Assembly (NCBI GenBank): GCA_965656785.1
Contig: CBFHLY010000001.1
Location: 1 to 64,000 of the forward strand
Length of the DNA: 64,000 nt
Direction of reading: 5' to 3'
DNA from: JALQTD01 sp965656785
Lineage (GTDB): Bacteria; Bacteroidota; Bacteroidia; Flavobacteriales_D; Sanyastnellaceae
Shown here: positions 34,110 to 42,833 of the stretch, piece by piece
Numbering within the stretch: the stretch's first letter is position 1
Layout: every line of letters begins with the position of its first letter
Program-made: the position numbers and the translations under genes
The notes under the pieces: model-generated
Told to the model about the DNA's origin: nothing
The model's database searches: none
What the model saw: the letters and a program-made list of their open reading frames with translations, nothing else

Positions 34110-35084
34110 ATGTCTGAACCACGGAATTTTGACGCGTCGATCTTGGACAAGCTCGGCGCCTTGGAGGACAAGTTCGCCGCGATGGGCCAGGACCTTTCCG
34201 CGTACCTCGATGGCTTGTTGTACGCCGATTATTTGACCTATTGGGACTACATCCACCTCGATACCCTGCTGAGTCTGCAGAATCCGAAGACCCCCATTCC
34301 GGATGAGGAGATCTTCATCATGTATCACCAAATCACGGAGCTGTACTTCAAGCTTTCCCTCCACGAATTCCAGCAACTCGCCGACGAACCGCCGACCTCG
34401 GCAGCGGCCCTGCTCAAGCGCATTCGCCGCATCAACCGCTACTTCGAGGCGCTGACGCACAGCTTCGAAGTGATGGTCGACGGAATGGACCAGGAGCAGT
34501 TTCTGAAGTTCCGCATGTCCTTGCTGCCCGCAAGCGGATTCCAAAGCGCCCAATACCGGATGATCGAAATCCGAAGCACGTCCTTCGACCGGTTGCTCCA
34601 CGCGGATCACCGAGAAGCGGCCGCTGGACATGCGGCTGATGACCTCATCGAGTTGTTCAGCCACATTTATTGGAAGGCCGGGGCGGTGGAGTTGGCAACG
34701 GGGAATAAGACGCTGACGTTGAAGCAGTTCGAGAAGAAGTATGGGCGGCAGTTGTTGGATTTGGCCCACGCGTGCTACGGGAACAATGTGCGCACGATGT
34801 GGCAGCGGCTGCCAGCAAGCGAACAGACAGACGAATTGCGGGAACAGCTTCGTTGGTTGGATGTTAACGTGAACATCAATTGGCCCCTTTCCCACTACAA
34901 ATCCGCGGTGCGTTACCTGCAGAAGAACCCCGAAGACATTGCGGCAACGGGCGGCACGAACTGGCAGAAGTACCTGCCGCCGCGTTTCCAGAAGCGCATT
35001 TTTTATCCCGAACTTTGGAGCGAAACGGAATTGAACGAATGGGGAAAAGGTTGGGTCAAACGCGAAGTCTTTGGATTGGACTGA
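34110..35084 (+). CDS. kynA: Tryptophan 2,3-dioxygenase
   Basis: A 324-residue all-helical heme dioxygenase that opens the indole ring of L-tryptophan to N-formylkynurenine. The substrate-pocket stretch MYHQITELYFKLSLHE, the FRMSLLPASGFQSAQYR block and SHYKSAVRYL with ATGGTNW near the C-terminus match the form of this enzyme seen in Bacteroidota. The ATG chosen follows the upstream stop by 29 bases and removes an unsupported extension. Kynurenine formamidase and kynureninase are not in the window. Its last 46 bases overlap the next gene. Confidence 0.88.
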   Translation: MSEPRNFDASILDKLGALEDKFAAMGQDLSAYLDGLLYADYLTYWDYIHLDTLLSLQNPKTPIPDEEIFIMYHQITELYFKLSLHEFQQLADEPPTSAAALLKRIRRINRYFEALTHSFEVMVDGMDQEQFLKFRMSLLPASGFQSAQYRMIEIRSTSFDRLLHADHREAAAGHAADDLIELFSHIYWKAGAVELATGNKTLTLKQFEKKYGRQLLDLAHACYGNNVRTMWQRLPASEQTDELREQLRWLDVNVNINWPLSHYKSAVRYLQKNPEDIAATGGTNWQKYLPPRFQKRIFYPELWSETELNEWGKGWVKREVFGLD

Positions 35085-36268
35085 TTGCGAGCGTGTGGTG
35101 GCTCGGGTGTGCGCCTGAGCCCGCCGAGCATGCCGTGGTTGCGGTTCAAGTTGACGTTCCTGAGGAACCGGTGATTCGATTCGGATTGAATTGGGACGAG
35201 GTGGTTGCGGATTCTGGGGTGGTCACCACGGGACAGAGCCTGTCGCACTTGCTCAATCCAGCGGGGGTTTCCTTTACCACGATCCAGGAGTTGGTGGACG
35301 CCACGAAGGCGGTTTACGATGTGCGCAAAATTCGTCCCGAACGGCCCTATTGGCTGTTGCGCGCGCAAGGCGACACCTTGCCCGGTCCCGAGTGGTTCGT
35401 GTACCAACCGGATGGGCGGCGCTACGTGCGCTACCACCTCCGCGACTCGTTGTTTGCCGAAGAAGCGCGCTTCCCTGTAGACACCGTGGTGCGCCGGATT
35501 TCAGGAACGATTGAATCTTCGCTCTCAGCGGATTTGGAAAAGATGGGGGCGCCGTTCACCTTGGCCTTGGCGATGGCGAACGTGTACGCTTGGACCGTGG
35601 ATTTCTCGCGGTTGCAAGAGGGCGACACCTTCGATGTGTTGTACGAGGAAGAACACGTGGGGGGACAACGCGTGGGTGGTCCCCGCGTCATTGCGTGCCA
35701 CTTCTCCCACTACGGGCGGGTGATTCCCGCATACCGCTACGACCAAGGCAACGGGGACGATTACTTCGACGACAGCGGGGCGAGCTTGCGAAAGGCCTTC
35801 CTCAAGGCACCGGTGGAATTCAGCCGCATCAGCAGCCGGTACAACTTGAAGCGATTTCACCCGGTTTTGAATCGCGTGAAGGCCCACCTGGGAACAGATT
35901 ACGCGGCTCCTCACGGCACCCCAATTGTCGCTGTCGGAGACGGCACCGTCATCAAGTCCGGCTACACTTCGGGCAACGGGAACTACGTGAAAATCCGCCA
36001 CAACGGCACGTACGAAACCCAGTACCTCCACATGTCCAAGCGTGCTGTTCGGGTGGGCGAGTCGGTTCGGCAAGGACAGGTCATCGGTTACGTAGGCTCC
36101 ACCGGCCTGGCCACGGGTCCGCACGTGTGCTTCCGGTTTTGGAAAAACGGCAAGCAAGTGGATCACCTGCGCGAAGAGTTTCCTCCTTCAGAGCCCATTG
36201 AAGACGACCAATTGGCGGGCTTCCAAACGAAAGTGGCGGAAATGAAAGCCGAATTGGAGGTCCGTTGA
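35039..36268 (+). CDS. M23 family peptidoglycan endopeptidase lipoprotein
   Basis: About 409 residues. The ATG chosen lies inside the dioxygenase gene because it opens a good lipoprotein signal (lipobox WLGC, Cys24). A middle region resembling the OapA/Csd3 substrate-blocking domain (YVRYHLRDSLF, TFDVLYEEE) precedes the LytM/M23 domain: LNRVKAHLGTDYAAPHGTPI holds the first zinc His and Asp, and GLATGPHVCFRFWKNG replaces the usual H-x-H by H-x-C. That variant is familiar in Bacteroidota. It should cut peptidoglycan cross-links. A strong terminator follows downstream. Confidence 0.85.
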   Translation: MGKRLGQTRSLWIGLIASVWWLGCAPEPAEHAVVAVQVDVPEEPVIRFGLNWDEVVADSGVVTTGQSLSHLLNPAGVSFTTIQELVDATKAVYDVRKIRPERPYWLLRAQGDTLPGPEWFVYQPDGRRYVRYHLRDSLFAEEARFPVDTVVRRISGTIESSLSADLEKMGAPFTLALAMANVYAWTVDFSRLQEGDTFDVLYEEEHVGGQRVGGPRVIACHFSHYGRVIPAYRYDQGNGDDYFDDSGASLRKAFLKAPVEFSRISSRYNLKRFHPVLNRVKAHLGTDYAAPHGTPIVAVGDGTVIKSGYTSGNGNYVKIRHNGTYETQYLHMSKRAVRVGESVRQGQVIGYVGSTGLATGPHVCFRFWKNGKQVDHLREEFPPSEPIEDDQLAGFQTKVAEMKAELEVR

Positions 36269-36396
36269 ACCCCGGTGCAACCCTTTTCCCTTGGCCGACG
36301 TTTCTATGATGCAGCCTAACGGTTGCTGAAAAACGAACCGGGCTTGCACACCTCTATGAACCTGCAAGTACCTGGACTGAGCGGCCTGGTCGACTT

Positions 36397-36422
36397 AAAC
36401 CCCCTCTCCGAGGGGGTTTTTT
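36397..36422. terminator. Strong hairpin terminator between convergent M23 and sufE genes
   Basis: AAACCCCCTC (36397-36406), loop TCC, GAGGGGGTTT (36410-36419), then more T. The A side also gives a T run on the minus strand, so it can stop transcription from both sides. It is about 130 bases after the M23 stop and nearly abuts the sufE stop. Confidence 0.85.
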
Positions 36423-36862
36423 CATTTCAATTGGGAATGAAACGCTAACCCGTAAATCTTCATCTGCTTCACCATCGCCAACAGCCCATTCGCGCGCGTC
36501 GGGGACAACTGCTCTTTCAAACCGATTTGGTCCAAAAACCACAACTCCGCCCCCATCACGGTGGCCGGATCCAAGTCATCGAGGACCCGAATCATCAGCG
36601 AAACCATGCCTTTGGTAATGATGGCATCGCTGTTCGCACGATAGCGCACCCTTCCTTCTGGCGACAGCTGAGCGTCCAGCCAAACCCGACTCTGGCATCC
36701 TTTAATGAGCAGGTCCTCCCGAGCTTCTTCCAAGGGCAGCACCGGCAATTCCTTCCCCAATTCGATGATGTGCTCGTACTTGTCCATCCATTCATCGAAC
36801 AGGGCAAACTCGTCCACCACTTCTTGCTGGCGGCGATTCAATTCAATTTGGCTCGAATTCAT
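36422..36862 (-). CDS. sufE: SufE sulfur-acceptor protein
   Basis: About 146 residues from the ATG at MNSSQIE, which overlaps the sufS stop as ATGA. The sulfur-accepting Cys sits in KGCQSRVWL, and AIITKGMVSLMI is the second conserved block. SufE takes persulfide from SufS and passes it to the SufBCD scaffold. It is the last gene of the SUF operon. Confidence 0.92.
   Translation of the reverse strand: MNSSQIELNRRQQEVVDEFALFDEWMDKYEHIIELGKELPVLPLEEAREDLLIKGCQSRVWLDAQLSPEGRVRYRANSDAIITKGMVSLMIRVLDDLDPATVMGAELWFLDQIGLKEQLSPTRANGLLAMVKQMKIYGLAFHSQLK
36526..36536. repeat. Iterated palindrome TTTGG-T-CCAAA, copy 4
   Basis: Perfect copy in sufE; read on the minus strand as Leu-Asp-Gln. Confidence 0.6.
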
Positions 36863-38097
36863 TTCAAAAGGGTAATGGCTCGTTCCACGGCCCGATGCAG
36901 CGTGGCCACTTCTTCGAGGGTGTTGTAGGCGGCAAAGGAAGCCCGCACCGTGCCGGGGATCCCAAAATGATCCACCAGAGGCTGGGTGCAATGTTGGCCG
37001 GTGCGCACGGCGACGCCCTGCGCGTCGAGCAACGAACCGAGGTCATAAGGGTGGGTGCCTTCGACGACGAAACTCACCACCCCAGCCTTACCCGGAGCGG
37101 TGCCGATGAACCGCATGCCCGGAATGGTCGACAGCGCCTCATGAGTCGCGGCAGCAAGCGCTTCTTCATGCGCGGCAATCGACTCCACACCGACACCTTG
37201 CATCCAATCCAAGGCAGTGCCCAACGCAATGGCCCCGCTGATGTGGGGCGTGCCCGCTTCAAACTTGAAAGGAATGGGCGCGAACGTCGTGCCGCGCTCC
37301 AAGCTCACCTCAGCGATCATCTCACCTCCTCCGCGCCAAGGCGGCATGTCCTCAAGGACTTCCCGCTTGCCGTATAGGACACCGATGCCGGTAGGTCCAT
37401 AGGTTTTGTGCCCGCTGAAGACGAAGAAATCGCAGTCCAGCGCGGCCACGTCGACCCGCTTGTGCGGAGCGGCTTGAGCGCCATCAATGAGGACCCGCGC
37501 ACCGATGTCGTGGGCCGCCTTTACCAAGCGAAACGCGTCATTCACCGTTCCGAGGGTGTTCGAAACGTAGGTCATCGCCACCAACTTTGGGGAGCGGTTC
37601 AATCCATCCTGAACGCTGTCCCAATTCAACGAACCGTCTTCGTGGATCTCGGCCACGTCGAGGTGGAGTCCGCGTTCTGCTGCGAGCAACTGCCACGGAA
37701 CGATGTTCGCGTGGTGTTCCATTCGGCTGATGAGAATGCGATCGCCGGCATGCAAGTGGGTGCGGCCCCACGTTTGGGCCACGAGGTTGATGCCATCGGT
37801 GGTGCCTTGCGTCCAAATGATTTCTTCAACTTCCCGTGCATTCAGAAAGGATTGAACCTGCCGCCGGGCGTGTTCAAAGGCGTCCGTTGCACGCTGGGAG
37901 AGGGTGTGCACGCCGCGATGAACGTTCGCGTGATGATTCCGCAAGTAATCCGCCTGGGCGTTGATGACCGCCAATGGTTTTTGGGCTGAAGCAGCGCTGT
38001 CCAAATACACCAGCGGCTTCCCGTGGACCTGCTGATGCAAAATGGGGAACTCCGCGCGCAGCGCCTCCACATTCAGGGGGGAAATTTTGTGAGCCAT
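36859..38097 (-). CDS. sufS: SufS cysteine desulfurase
   Basis: A 412-residue PLP enzyme (class II, SufS/CsdA type). The PLP Lys is in FSGHKTYGPTG and the reactive Cys in RTGQHCTQPLVD; YLDSAASAQKP and HHANIVPWQ are further family marks. It supplies sulfur to SufE for Fe-S cluster building. It lies 10 bases after tlyA and is coupled to sufE. Confidence 0.94.
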   Translation of the reverse strand: MAHKISPLNVEALRAEFPILHQQVHGKPLVYLDSAASAQKPLAVINAQADYLRNHHANVHRGVHTLSQRATDAFEHARRQVQSFLNAREVEEIIWTQGTTDGINLVAQTWGRTHLHAGDRILISRMEHHANIVPWQLLAAERGLHLDVAEIHEDGSLNWDSVQDGLNRSPKLVAMTYVSNTLGTVNDAFRLVKAAHDIGARVLIDGAQAAPHKRVDVAALDCDFFVFSGHKTYGPTGIGVLYGKREVLEDMPPWRGGGEMIAEVSLERGTTFAPIPFKFEAGTPHISGAIALGTALDWMQGVGVESIAAHEEALAAATHEALSTIPGMRFIGTAPGKAGVVSFVVEGTHPYDLGSLLDAQGVAVRTGQHCTQPLVDHFGIPGTVRASFAAYNTLEEVATLHRAVERAITLLK

Positions 38098-38107
38098 GGG
38101 AGCGAAC

Positions 38108-38878
38108 TTACAGGGATTGATTTGAAGAAAACCTCAGCCAAATCAGAAACTCGACGTTGCCATCGCCCCCGGTGACTGGGGACACCATCCTACCCAATAC
38201 GGCTGCGCCCAATTGCTTTGCGGCGAGTTCCACGCGATCGACGGATTGATCGCGAAGCTTCGCGTTGCGGACGATGCCGTTGCGGCCGAGGCCCGTGGGA
38301 CCCACTTCGAATTGCGGTTTCACGAGCAACACCGCCTCGCCGTCCGGCTTGAGCAAGGGAACCAAACCCGGGAGGAGCAGCGTGAGGCTGACGAACGAGG
38401 CGTCCACCACCGCCAAGTCGGCCAGCTCACCGAAAGGCTGTTCCAAAGCCGCAGGGGGCAAGTCGAGGACGTTGGTTTGTTCGTGGAGCGCGATGCGGGG
38501 GTCTCCGCGCAGTTCCAGGTCGAGCTGATCGCGGCCGGTGTCAACGGCGCAAACACCGCGCGCACCGCGTTCGAGGCAGACCTGAGTGAATCCGCCGGTT
38601 GAAGAGCCGACGTCAAGTACGATTCGGTTGTGGATTTCCACTTCGGGCCAGGCCTCCAGCGCCGCAAGCAGCTTGTACGCTCCACGGCTGACCCACGGCA
38701 TGTCCTCGCCGAGGGGCTCCAAAACGGCCTCCGTCGGGACGCGCTTGCCCGGTTTGCGAATGACTTGGCCGTCCACGCGGATGCCAAATTCGGTGATGAG
38801 GCGTTCGGCGCGCGGGCGGGATTTGGCCCAACCTCGGGCGATGACCAACCGATCCAAGCGTTCGCGCCCGTCGCTCAT
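38108..38878 (-). CDS. tlyA: TlyA family rRNA 2'-O-methyltransferase
   Basis: A 256-residue protein: an N-terminal S4 RNA-binding domain (RLDRLVIARGWAKSRPRAERLI) and a FtsJ-like methyltransferase domain with the SAM loop VLDVGSSTGGFTQVCLERGA. Family members methylate 16S and 23S rRNA cytidines; older annotation calls them hemolysins. It sits inside the SUF operon between sufD and sufS, with its start overlapping the sufD stop (ATGA), which is an unexpected place. Confidence 0.88.
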   Translation of the reverse strand: MSDGRERLDRLVIARGWAKSRPRAERLITEFGIRVDGQVIRKPGKRVPTEAVLEPLGEDMPWVSRGAYKLLAALEAWPEVEIHNRIVLDVGSSTGGFTQVCLERGARGVCAVDTGRDQLDLELRGDPRIALHEQTNVLDLPPAALEQPFGELADLAVVDASFVSLTLLLPGLVPLLKPDGEAVLLVKPQFEVGPTGLGRNGIVRNAKLRDQSVDRVELAAKQLGAAVLGRMVSPVTGGDGNVEFLIWLRFSSNQSL

Positions 38879-40173
38879 TCCTGGGCGCTCAGCCAGCCCC
38901 GTCGCACCGCAAAGGCGTGCTGGACCTCGGTTCGCACCTCCTCCGATCCGATGCCCTCCACCACTTCGGCGATGAAGGCCTCTACGAGCAAAGCATGCGC
39001 GTCGCGGGCGGAAATTCCGCGGGATTGTGCGTAAAATAAGGCTTCTTCATCGAGCTGCCCGACCGTGCACCCGTGGCTGCACTTCACGTCGTCGGCGTAA
39101 ATCTCGAGTTCCGGTTTGGCGTGCAACGTGGCGTGTTCGCTGGCCAAGATGTTGGCGCTCTTTTGGTAAGCGTCCGTCTTTTGCGCATCGGGGCGAACGA
39201 AGACTTTGCCATTGAAGACGCCCGTGGCTTGGTCGTACAGGACGCTGCGGTAATCTTCCTCGCTGCGGCCATGCGGCAATCGGTGATCGACCGTGGTGTG
39301 GTGGTCGATGAATTCCTTTCCCTGCGGCAGCGAGCAGCCGTGCAGGATGGTTTCCGTGTGTTCGCCTTCAAGGCGAATGCGCAAATCGTGTCGCGACCAG
39401 TGCGTTTGCGGGCTCACGGAATGGATGCGGAAATGGCTGTCCTCGGCTTGGACGATGTTGGGGAAGTGGATGCAGTGAACGGCGCCTTCGAGGGCTTCGA
39501 TTTGGTCCCACTCGCAGCGGGCATTGCGCGCAACCTCCACATCCCATCGGCTGACTTGCAAGCCGGTAGATTCCGCTGAGGCGCTGTTCCAACCAATGAC
39601 CTTGACCTGAGCGTTCTCGGCCACTCGAATGATGTGCCGAGGAAACGACGCGACTTCTGCCCCTTCAACGATGTGATGGATAAGCAACGGACGTTCGAGG
39701 ACCACCCCCGCGTCCACTTCGAGGAACACCCCGTCCTGAGCAGTGGCGGCATGCAAAGCCGCGAACCAATCCTCGCGGTGCACGGAAGCGCGCCACGGCT
39801 GGGCTGGTGCAAGGGACATCGGCATGCACCGAACCCCTTCTGCCACCGGCAAGTCGCTGTGTGCAGCCGAAAAGTTACCGTTGATGAACACGACTCGGTA
39901 GGCGTCCAATCCCGGTACCGGCTGAACGGGAACAGTGGGTTCTACGGCGGGATGTTGGCGCCACGGTCCACGTAGGATGGAGGTGACCGGCGTGTGTTTC
40001 CAGCGCTCCAAACGCCGATGTGGAACCGGCAATCCCGCGAGCGCTGCAGCATCCACCCCCAAACCTTCTGCCAGAGCAGCGCCCTGCGCAGCGACCGATG
40101 CGGGTGCAGGAGTGACTTTCAATCGGTCCCGAACGTTGTCCCAAAAATCCACGGGTTGTGCGAGCTCTTCCAT
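38875..40173 (-). CDS. sufD: SufD Fe-S assembly protein
   Basis: About 432 residues from the ATG at MEELAQ, which shares a base with the sufC stop (TGATG). The right-handed beta-helix core and C-terminal helices carry HTTVDHRLPHGRSEEDYRSVL and CSHGCTVGQLDEEALFY, the SufB/SufD family signature. It partners SufB and SufC in the cluster scaffold and is needed for iron entry. Confidence 0.93.
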   Translation of the reverse strand: MEELAQPVDFWDNVRDRLKVTPAPASVAAQGAALAEGLGVDAAALAGLPVPHRRLERWKHTPVTSILRGPWRQHPAVEPTVPVQPVPGLDAYRVVFINGNFSAAHSDLPVAEGVRCMPMSLAPAQPWRASVHREDWFAALHAATAQDGVFLEVDAGVVLERPLLIHHIVEGAEVASFPRHIIRVAENAQVKVIGWNSASAESTGLQVSRWDVEVARNARCEWDQIEALEGAVHCIHFPNIVQAEDSHFRIHSVSPQTHWSRHDLRIRLEGEHTETILHGCSLPQGKEFIDHHTTVDHRLPHGRSEEDYRSVLYDQATGVFNGKVFVRPDAQKTDAYQKSANILASEHATLHAKPELEIYADDVKCSHGCTVGQLDEEALFYAQSRGISARDAHALLVEAFIAEVVEGIGSEEVRTEVQHAFAVRRGWLSAQE

Positions 40174-40925
40174 CACACCACCGCTTCTTCCTTGATCCAA
40201 TCGTACCCGCGCTCCTCCAGCTCCAACGCCAATTCCTTGCCGCCTGTTCGCACAATGCGCCCATTATAGAGGACGTGAACAAAGTCGGGAACGATGTGGT
40301 CGAGCAATCGCTGGTAGTGCGTGATGACAATGAAGCTCCGCTCCGGCGAACGCATGGCATTGACCCCCTGCGACACGATGCGCAAGGCGTCGATGTCCAA
40401 TCCCGAATCCGTTTCATCCAACACCGCCAGCTTCGGTTCGAGCATGGCCATTTGGAAGATTTCATTCCGCTTCTTTTCCCCTCCGGAGAACCCTTCGTTC
40501 ACCGAGCGGTTCCGCAAACGACCGTCGAGTTCAACCAATTCTGAACATTCCTTCACCTTCGCGAGGAAGTCCTTTCCAGTGATCGGGTCGAGGCCTTCGT
40601 GCTCCCGCTTGCCGTTCAGGGCCGCGCGCATGAAGTTCAAGTTGCTGACTCCGGGGATTTCCACGGGATACTGAAACGCAAGGAACAGCCCGCTGCGGGC
40701 GCGATCCGTGGCATCGAGGTCGAGCAAATCTGCCCCTTCAAAAGAAACTGAACCTTCGGTCACCTCGTACTCCTCGCGACCAGCCAACACCGATGCTAGG
40801 GTCGACTTTCCCGAGCCGTTGGGCCCCATGATGGCGTGGACTTCGCCAGGCCGCACCGTCAAATTCAGTCCGCGCAAAATCGGATTCTCATCGATTTGCG
40901 CATGGAGGTTGTTGATTTCGAGCAT
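40173..40925 (-). CDS. sufC: SufC ATPase
   Basis: A 250-residue ABC-type ATPase starting at MLEINNL. Walker A GPNGSGKST, signature FSGGEKKRNE and Walker B LAVLDETDSGLDIDA are complete; the ETDSGLD form is typical of SufC. It powers shape change of the SufBD scaffold. It is 10 bases after sufB. Confidence 0.95.
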   Translation of the reverse strand: MLEINNLHAQIDENPILRGLNLTVRPGEVHAIMGPNGSGKSTLASVLAGREEYEVTEGSVSFEGADLLDLDATDRARSGLFLAFQYPVEIPGVSNLNFMRAALNGKREHEGLDPITGKDFLAKVKECSELVELDGRLRNRSVNEGFSGGEKKRNEIFQMAMLEPKLAVLDETDSGLDIDALRIVSQGVNAMRSPERSFIVITHYQRLLDHIVPDFVHVLYNGRIVRTGGKELALELEERGYDWIKEEAVV

Positions 40926-40935
40926 TTCTTCCGGG

Positions 40936-42384
40936 TTATCCGACACTTCCTTCGAGGGAAATGGCGAGGAGTTTTTGGGCTTCCACGGCAAATTCCATGG
41001 GCAGTTTATTCAATACTTCTTTCGCGTAACCATTGACGATCAAGCTGATGGCTTGTTCTTCGTCGATGCCGCGTTGGAGGCAATAGAAGATTTGGTCTTC
41101 CCCGATTTTCGACGTGGTCGCTTCGTGCTCAACGCGAGCAGTCGGGTGCTGGACGTCGATGTAGGGGAAGGTGTGCGCTCCGCTCGTGTCGGTCATGAGC
41201 AGGGAGTCGCATTGCGAAAAATTCCGCGCATGGGCGGCCGTCGGTGCCACCGAGACCTGACCGCGGTAGCTGTTGTGGCTCTTGCCTGCGCTGATGCCTT
41301 TGCTGATGATGGTCGAGTGCGTGTGGCGGCCCAAATGGATCATCTTCGTCCCCGTGTCGGCCTGTTGCGCATTGTTCGTTACCGCCACGCTGTAAAATTC
41401 GCCGACGCTGTAGTCGCCCTTGAGGATGCAGCTCGGGTACTTCCACGTGATGGCGCTGCCCGTTTCGACCTGGGTCCAGCTGATTTTCGCATGGTCGTGG
41501 CAGATGCCGCGCTTCGTGACGAAATTGTAGACGCCTCCCCGGCCATTGGCGTCGCCGGGGTACCAGTTTTGGACGGTCGAATACTTGATCTCTGCGCGAT
41601 CCAACGCCACCAGTTCCACCACCGCCGCGTGCAGCTGGTGCTCGTCGCGTTGCGGAGCCGTGCAGCCTTCGAGGTAACTCACGTAACTGGACTCGTCCGC
41701 AATGACCAGCGTGCGCTCGAATTGGCCTGTACCCGCCTCATTGATGCGGAAATACGTGCTCAACTCCATGGGGCACTTCACGCCCTTCGGGATGTAGCAA
41801 AAGGAGCCGTCCGTGAACACCGCCGAATTCAACGCCGAAAAGAAGTTGTCGCGCACGGGCACCACACTTCCGAGGTACTTCCGCACCAAATCCGGATGGT
41901 CCTTCACCGCCTCGCTCATCGAGCAGAAGATGATGCCGAGCTCCCCCAATTTCTCCTTGAAGCTCGTGGCCACCGAAACGCTGTCCATCACAAAATCCAC
42001 CGCCACGCCACTCAAGCGCTTTTGCTCCTCCATGCTGATGCCCAACCGGTCCATGGTTTTGCGCAACTCAGGATCCACCTCATCGAGCGATTCGAGCTTC
42101 GGGCGCTGCTTGGGCGCGGCATAGTAACTGATGGCTTGGTAGTCCGGGCGCTCGTACTGAAGGTGTGGCCATTCCGGCTCCTCCATCTTCAGCCAAGCGC
42201 GGTAGGCCTCCAAGCGCCATTCCAGCATCCACTCCGGCTCTTCCTTCTTCGCCGAAATCATCCGAATCGTGTCTTCGTTGATGCCCGCTGGCGCCTTGTC
42301 CGATTCGATGTCGGTCGTGAACCCGAATTCGTATTCCTTGCCCGTTACCGCTTCAAGCGTGGGGTCTTTCGTGTCGTAAGCCAT
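40936..42384 (-). CDS. sufB: SufB Fe-S assembly scaffold
   Basis: A 482-residue SufB starting at MAYDTKD. Conserved stretches include EPEWMLEWRLEAY, FTDGSFCYIPKGVKCPMELSTYF, YLEGCTAP (a scaffold Cys) and GISAGKSHNSYRGQV, with HEATTSKIGEDQ near the end. It is the main scaffold on which the nascent Fe-S cluster is built with SufC and SufD. The start follows the sufA stop closely. Confidence 0.95.
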   Translation of the reverse strand: MAYDTKDPTLEAVTGKEYEFGFTTDIESDKAPAGINEDTIRMISAKKEEPEWMLEWRLEAYRAWLKMEEPEWPHLQYERPDYQAISYYAAPKQRPKLESLDEVDPELRKTMDRLGISMEEQKRLSGVAVDFVMDSVSVATSFKEKLGELGIIFCSMSEAVKDHPDLVRKYLGSVVPVRDNFFSALNSAVFTDGSFCYIPKGVKCPMELSTYFRINEAGTGQFERTLVIADESSYVSYLEGCTAPQRDEHQLHAAVVELVALDRAEIKYSTVQNWYPGDANGRGGVYNFVTKRGICHDHAKISWTQVETGSAITWKYPSCILKGDYSVGEFYSVAVTNNAQQADTGTKMIHLGRHTHSTIISKGISAGKSHNSYRGQVSVAPTAAHARNFSQCDSLLMTDTSGAHTFPYIDVQHPTARVEHEATTSKIGEDQIFYCLQRGIDEEQAISLIVNGYAKEVLNKLPMEFAVEAQKLLAISLEGSVG

Positions 42385-42386
42385 GG

Positions 42387-42713
42387 TTAGAGGGAGAAGC
42401 TTTCGCCGCAACCGCAGGTGCGATTCGCGTTGGGGTTGTGAAATTCGAAGCCCTTGCCGTTGAGGCCGCCCGAGTAACGCAGCTCGGTGCCGACGAGGTA
42501 CAAGAAGCTCTTGCGGTCCACCACCACCTTCACCCCGCCGTCTTCGAACACTTGGTCGCCTTCGCGCATCTCGTGATCGAAATCGAGGTCATACATCAAT
42601 CCCGAGCAGCCACCACCCTTGACACCGACCCGAACGAAACTCGTTTCGGGGTGGTCCGAATCCTGCAGGAGACGGCGGATTTGCTCGCGTGCGCTGTCGT
42701 TAACTTTGATCAT
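42387..42713 (-). CDS. sufA: SufA/IscA-type Fe-S carrier
   Basis: A 108-residue HesB/IscA protein with the three Cys that bind iron or cluster: one in GGGCSGLMY and two in the C-terminal CGCGESF. As first gene of the SUF operon it passes finished clusters to target proteins. A near-perfect TAnnTTTG box lies just upstream on the same strand. Confidence 0.92.
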   Translation of the reverse strand: MIKVNDSAREQIRRLLQDSDHPETSFVRVGVKGGGCSGLMYDLDFDHEMREGDQVFEDGGVKVVVDRKSFLYLVGTELRYSGGLNGKGFEFHNPNANRTCGCGESFSL

Positions 42714-42736
42714 GAAAATACCCTGAATGTGGGATG

Positions 42737-42744
42737 CAAAGGTA
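42737..42744 (-). promoter_or_regulatory. Promoter -7 box of the SUF operon
   Basis: TACCTTTG on the minus strand, an exact TAnnTTTG, 24 bases ahead of the sufA ATG. The -33 partner is less clear; TTG at 42769-42767 is 22 bases further up. Confidence 0.5.
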
Positions 42745-42808
42745 CGTTGTTTGGACTCATTCTAAACAAGTGAAGGGCCAAACCGTTCACGCAACTGCCC
42801 GTTCGTTG

Positions 42809-42816
42809 TAAGTTTG
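42809..42816 (+). promoter_or_regulatory. Promoter -7 box of ftsX
   Basis: TAAGTTTG, an exact TAnnTTTG, 17 bases ahead of the ftsX ATG, divergent to the SUF promoter about 65 bases away. No clean -33 TTTG is seen. Confidence 0.5.
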
Positions 42817-42833
42817 ACGACGAAACCTCCCGC

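Noticed and set aside
38108..38878. Hemolysin
   Set aside because: S4 plus FtsJ domains mark an rRNA methyltransferase; the hemolysin name is historical.
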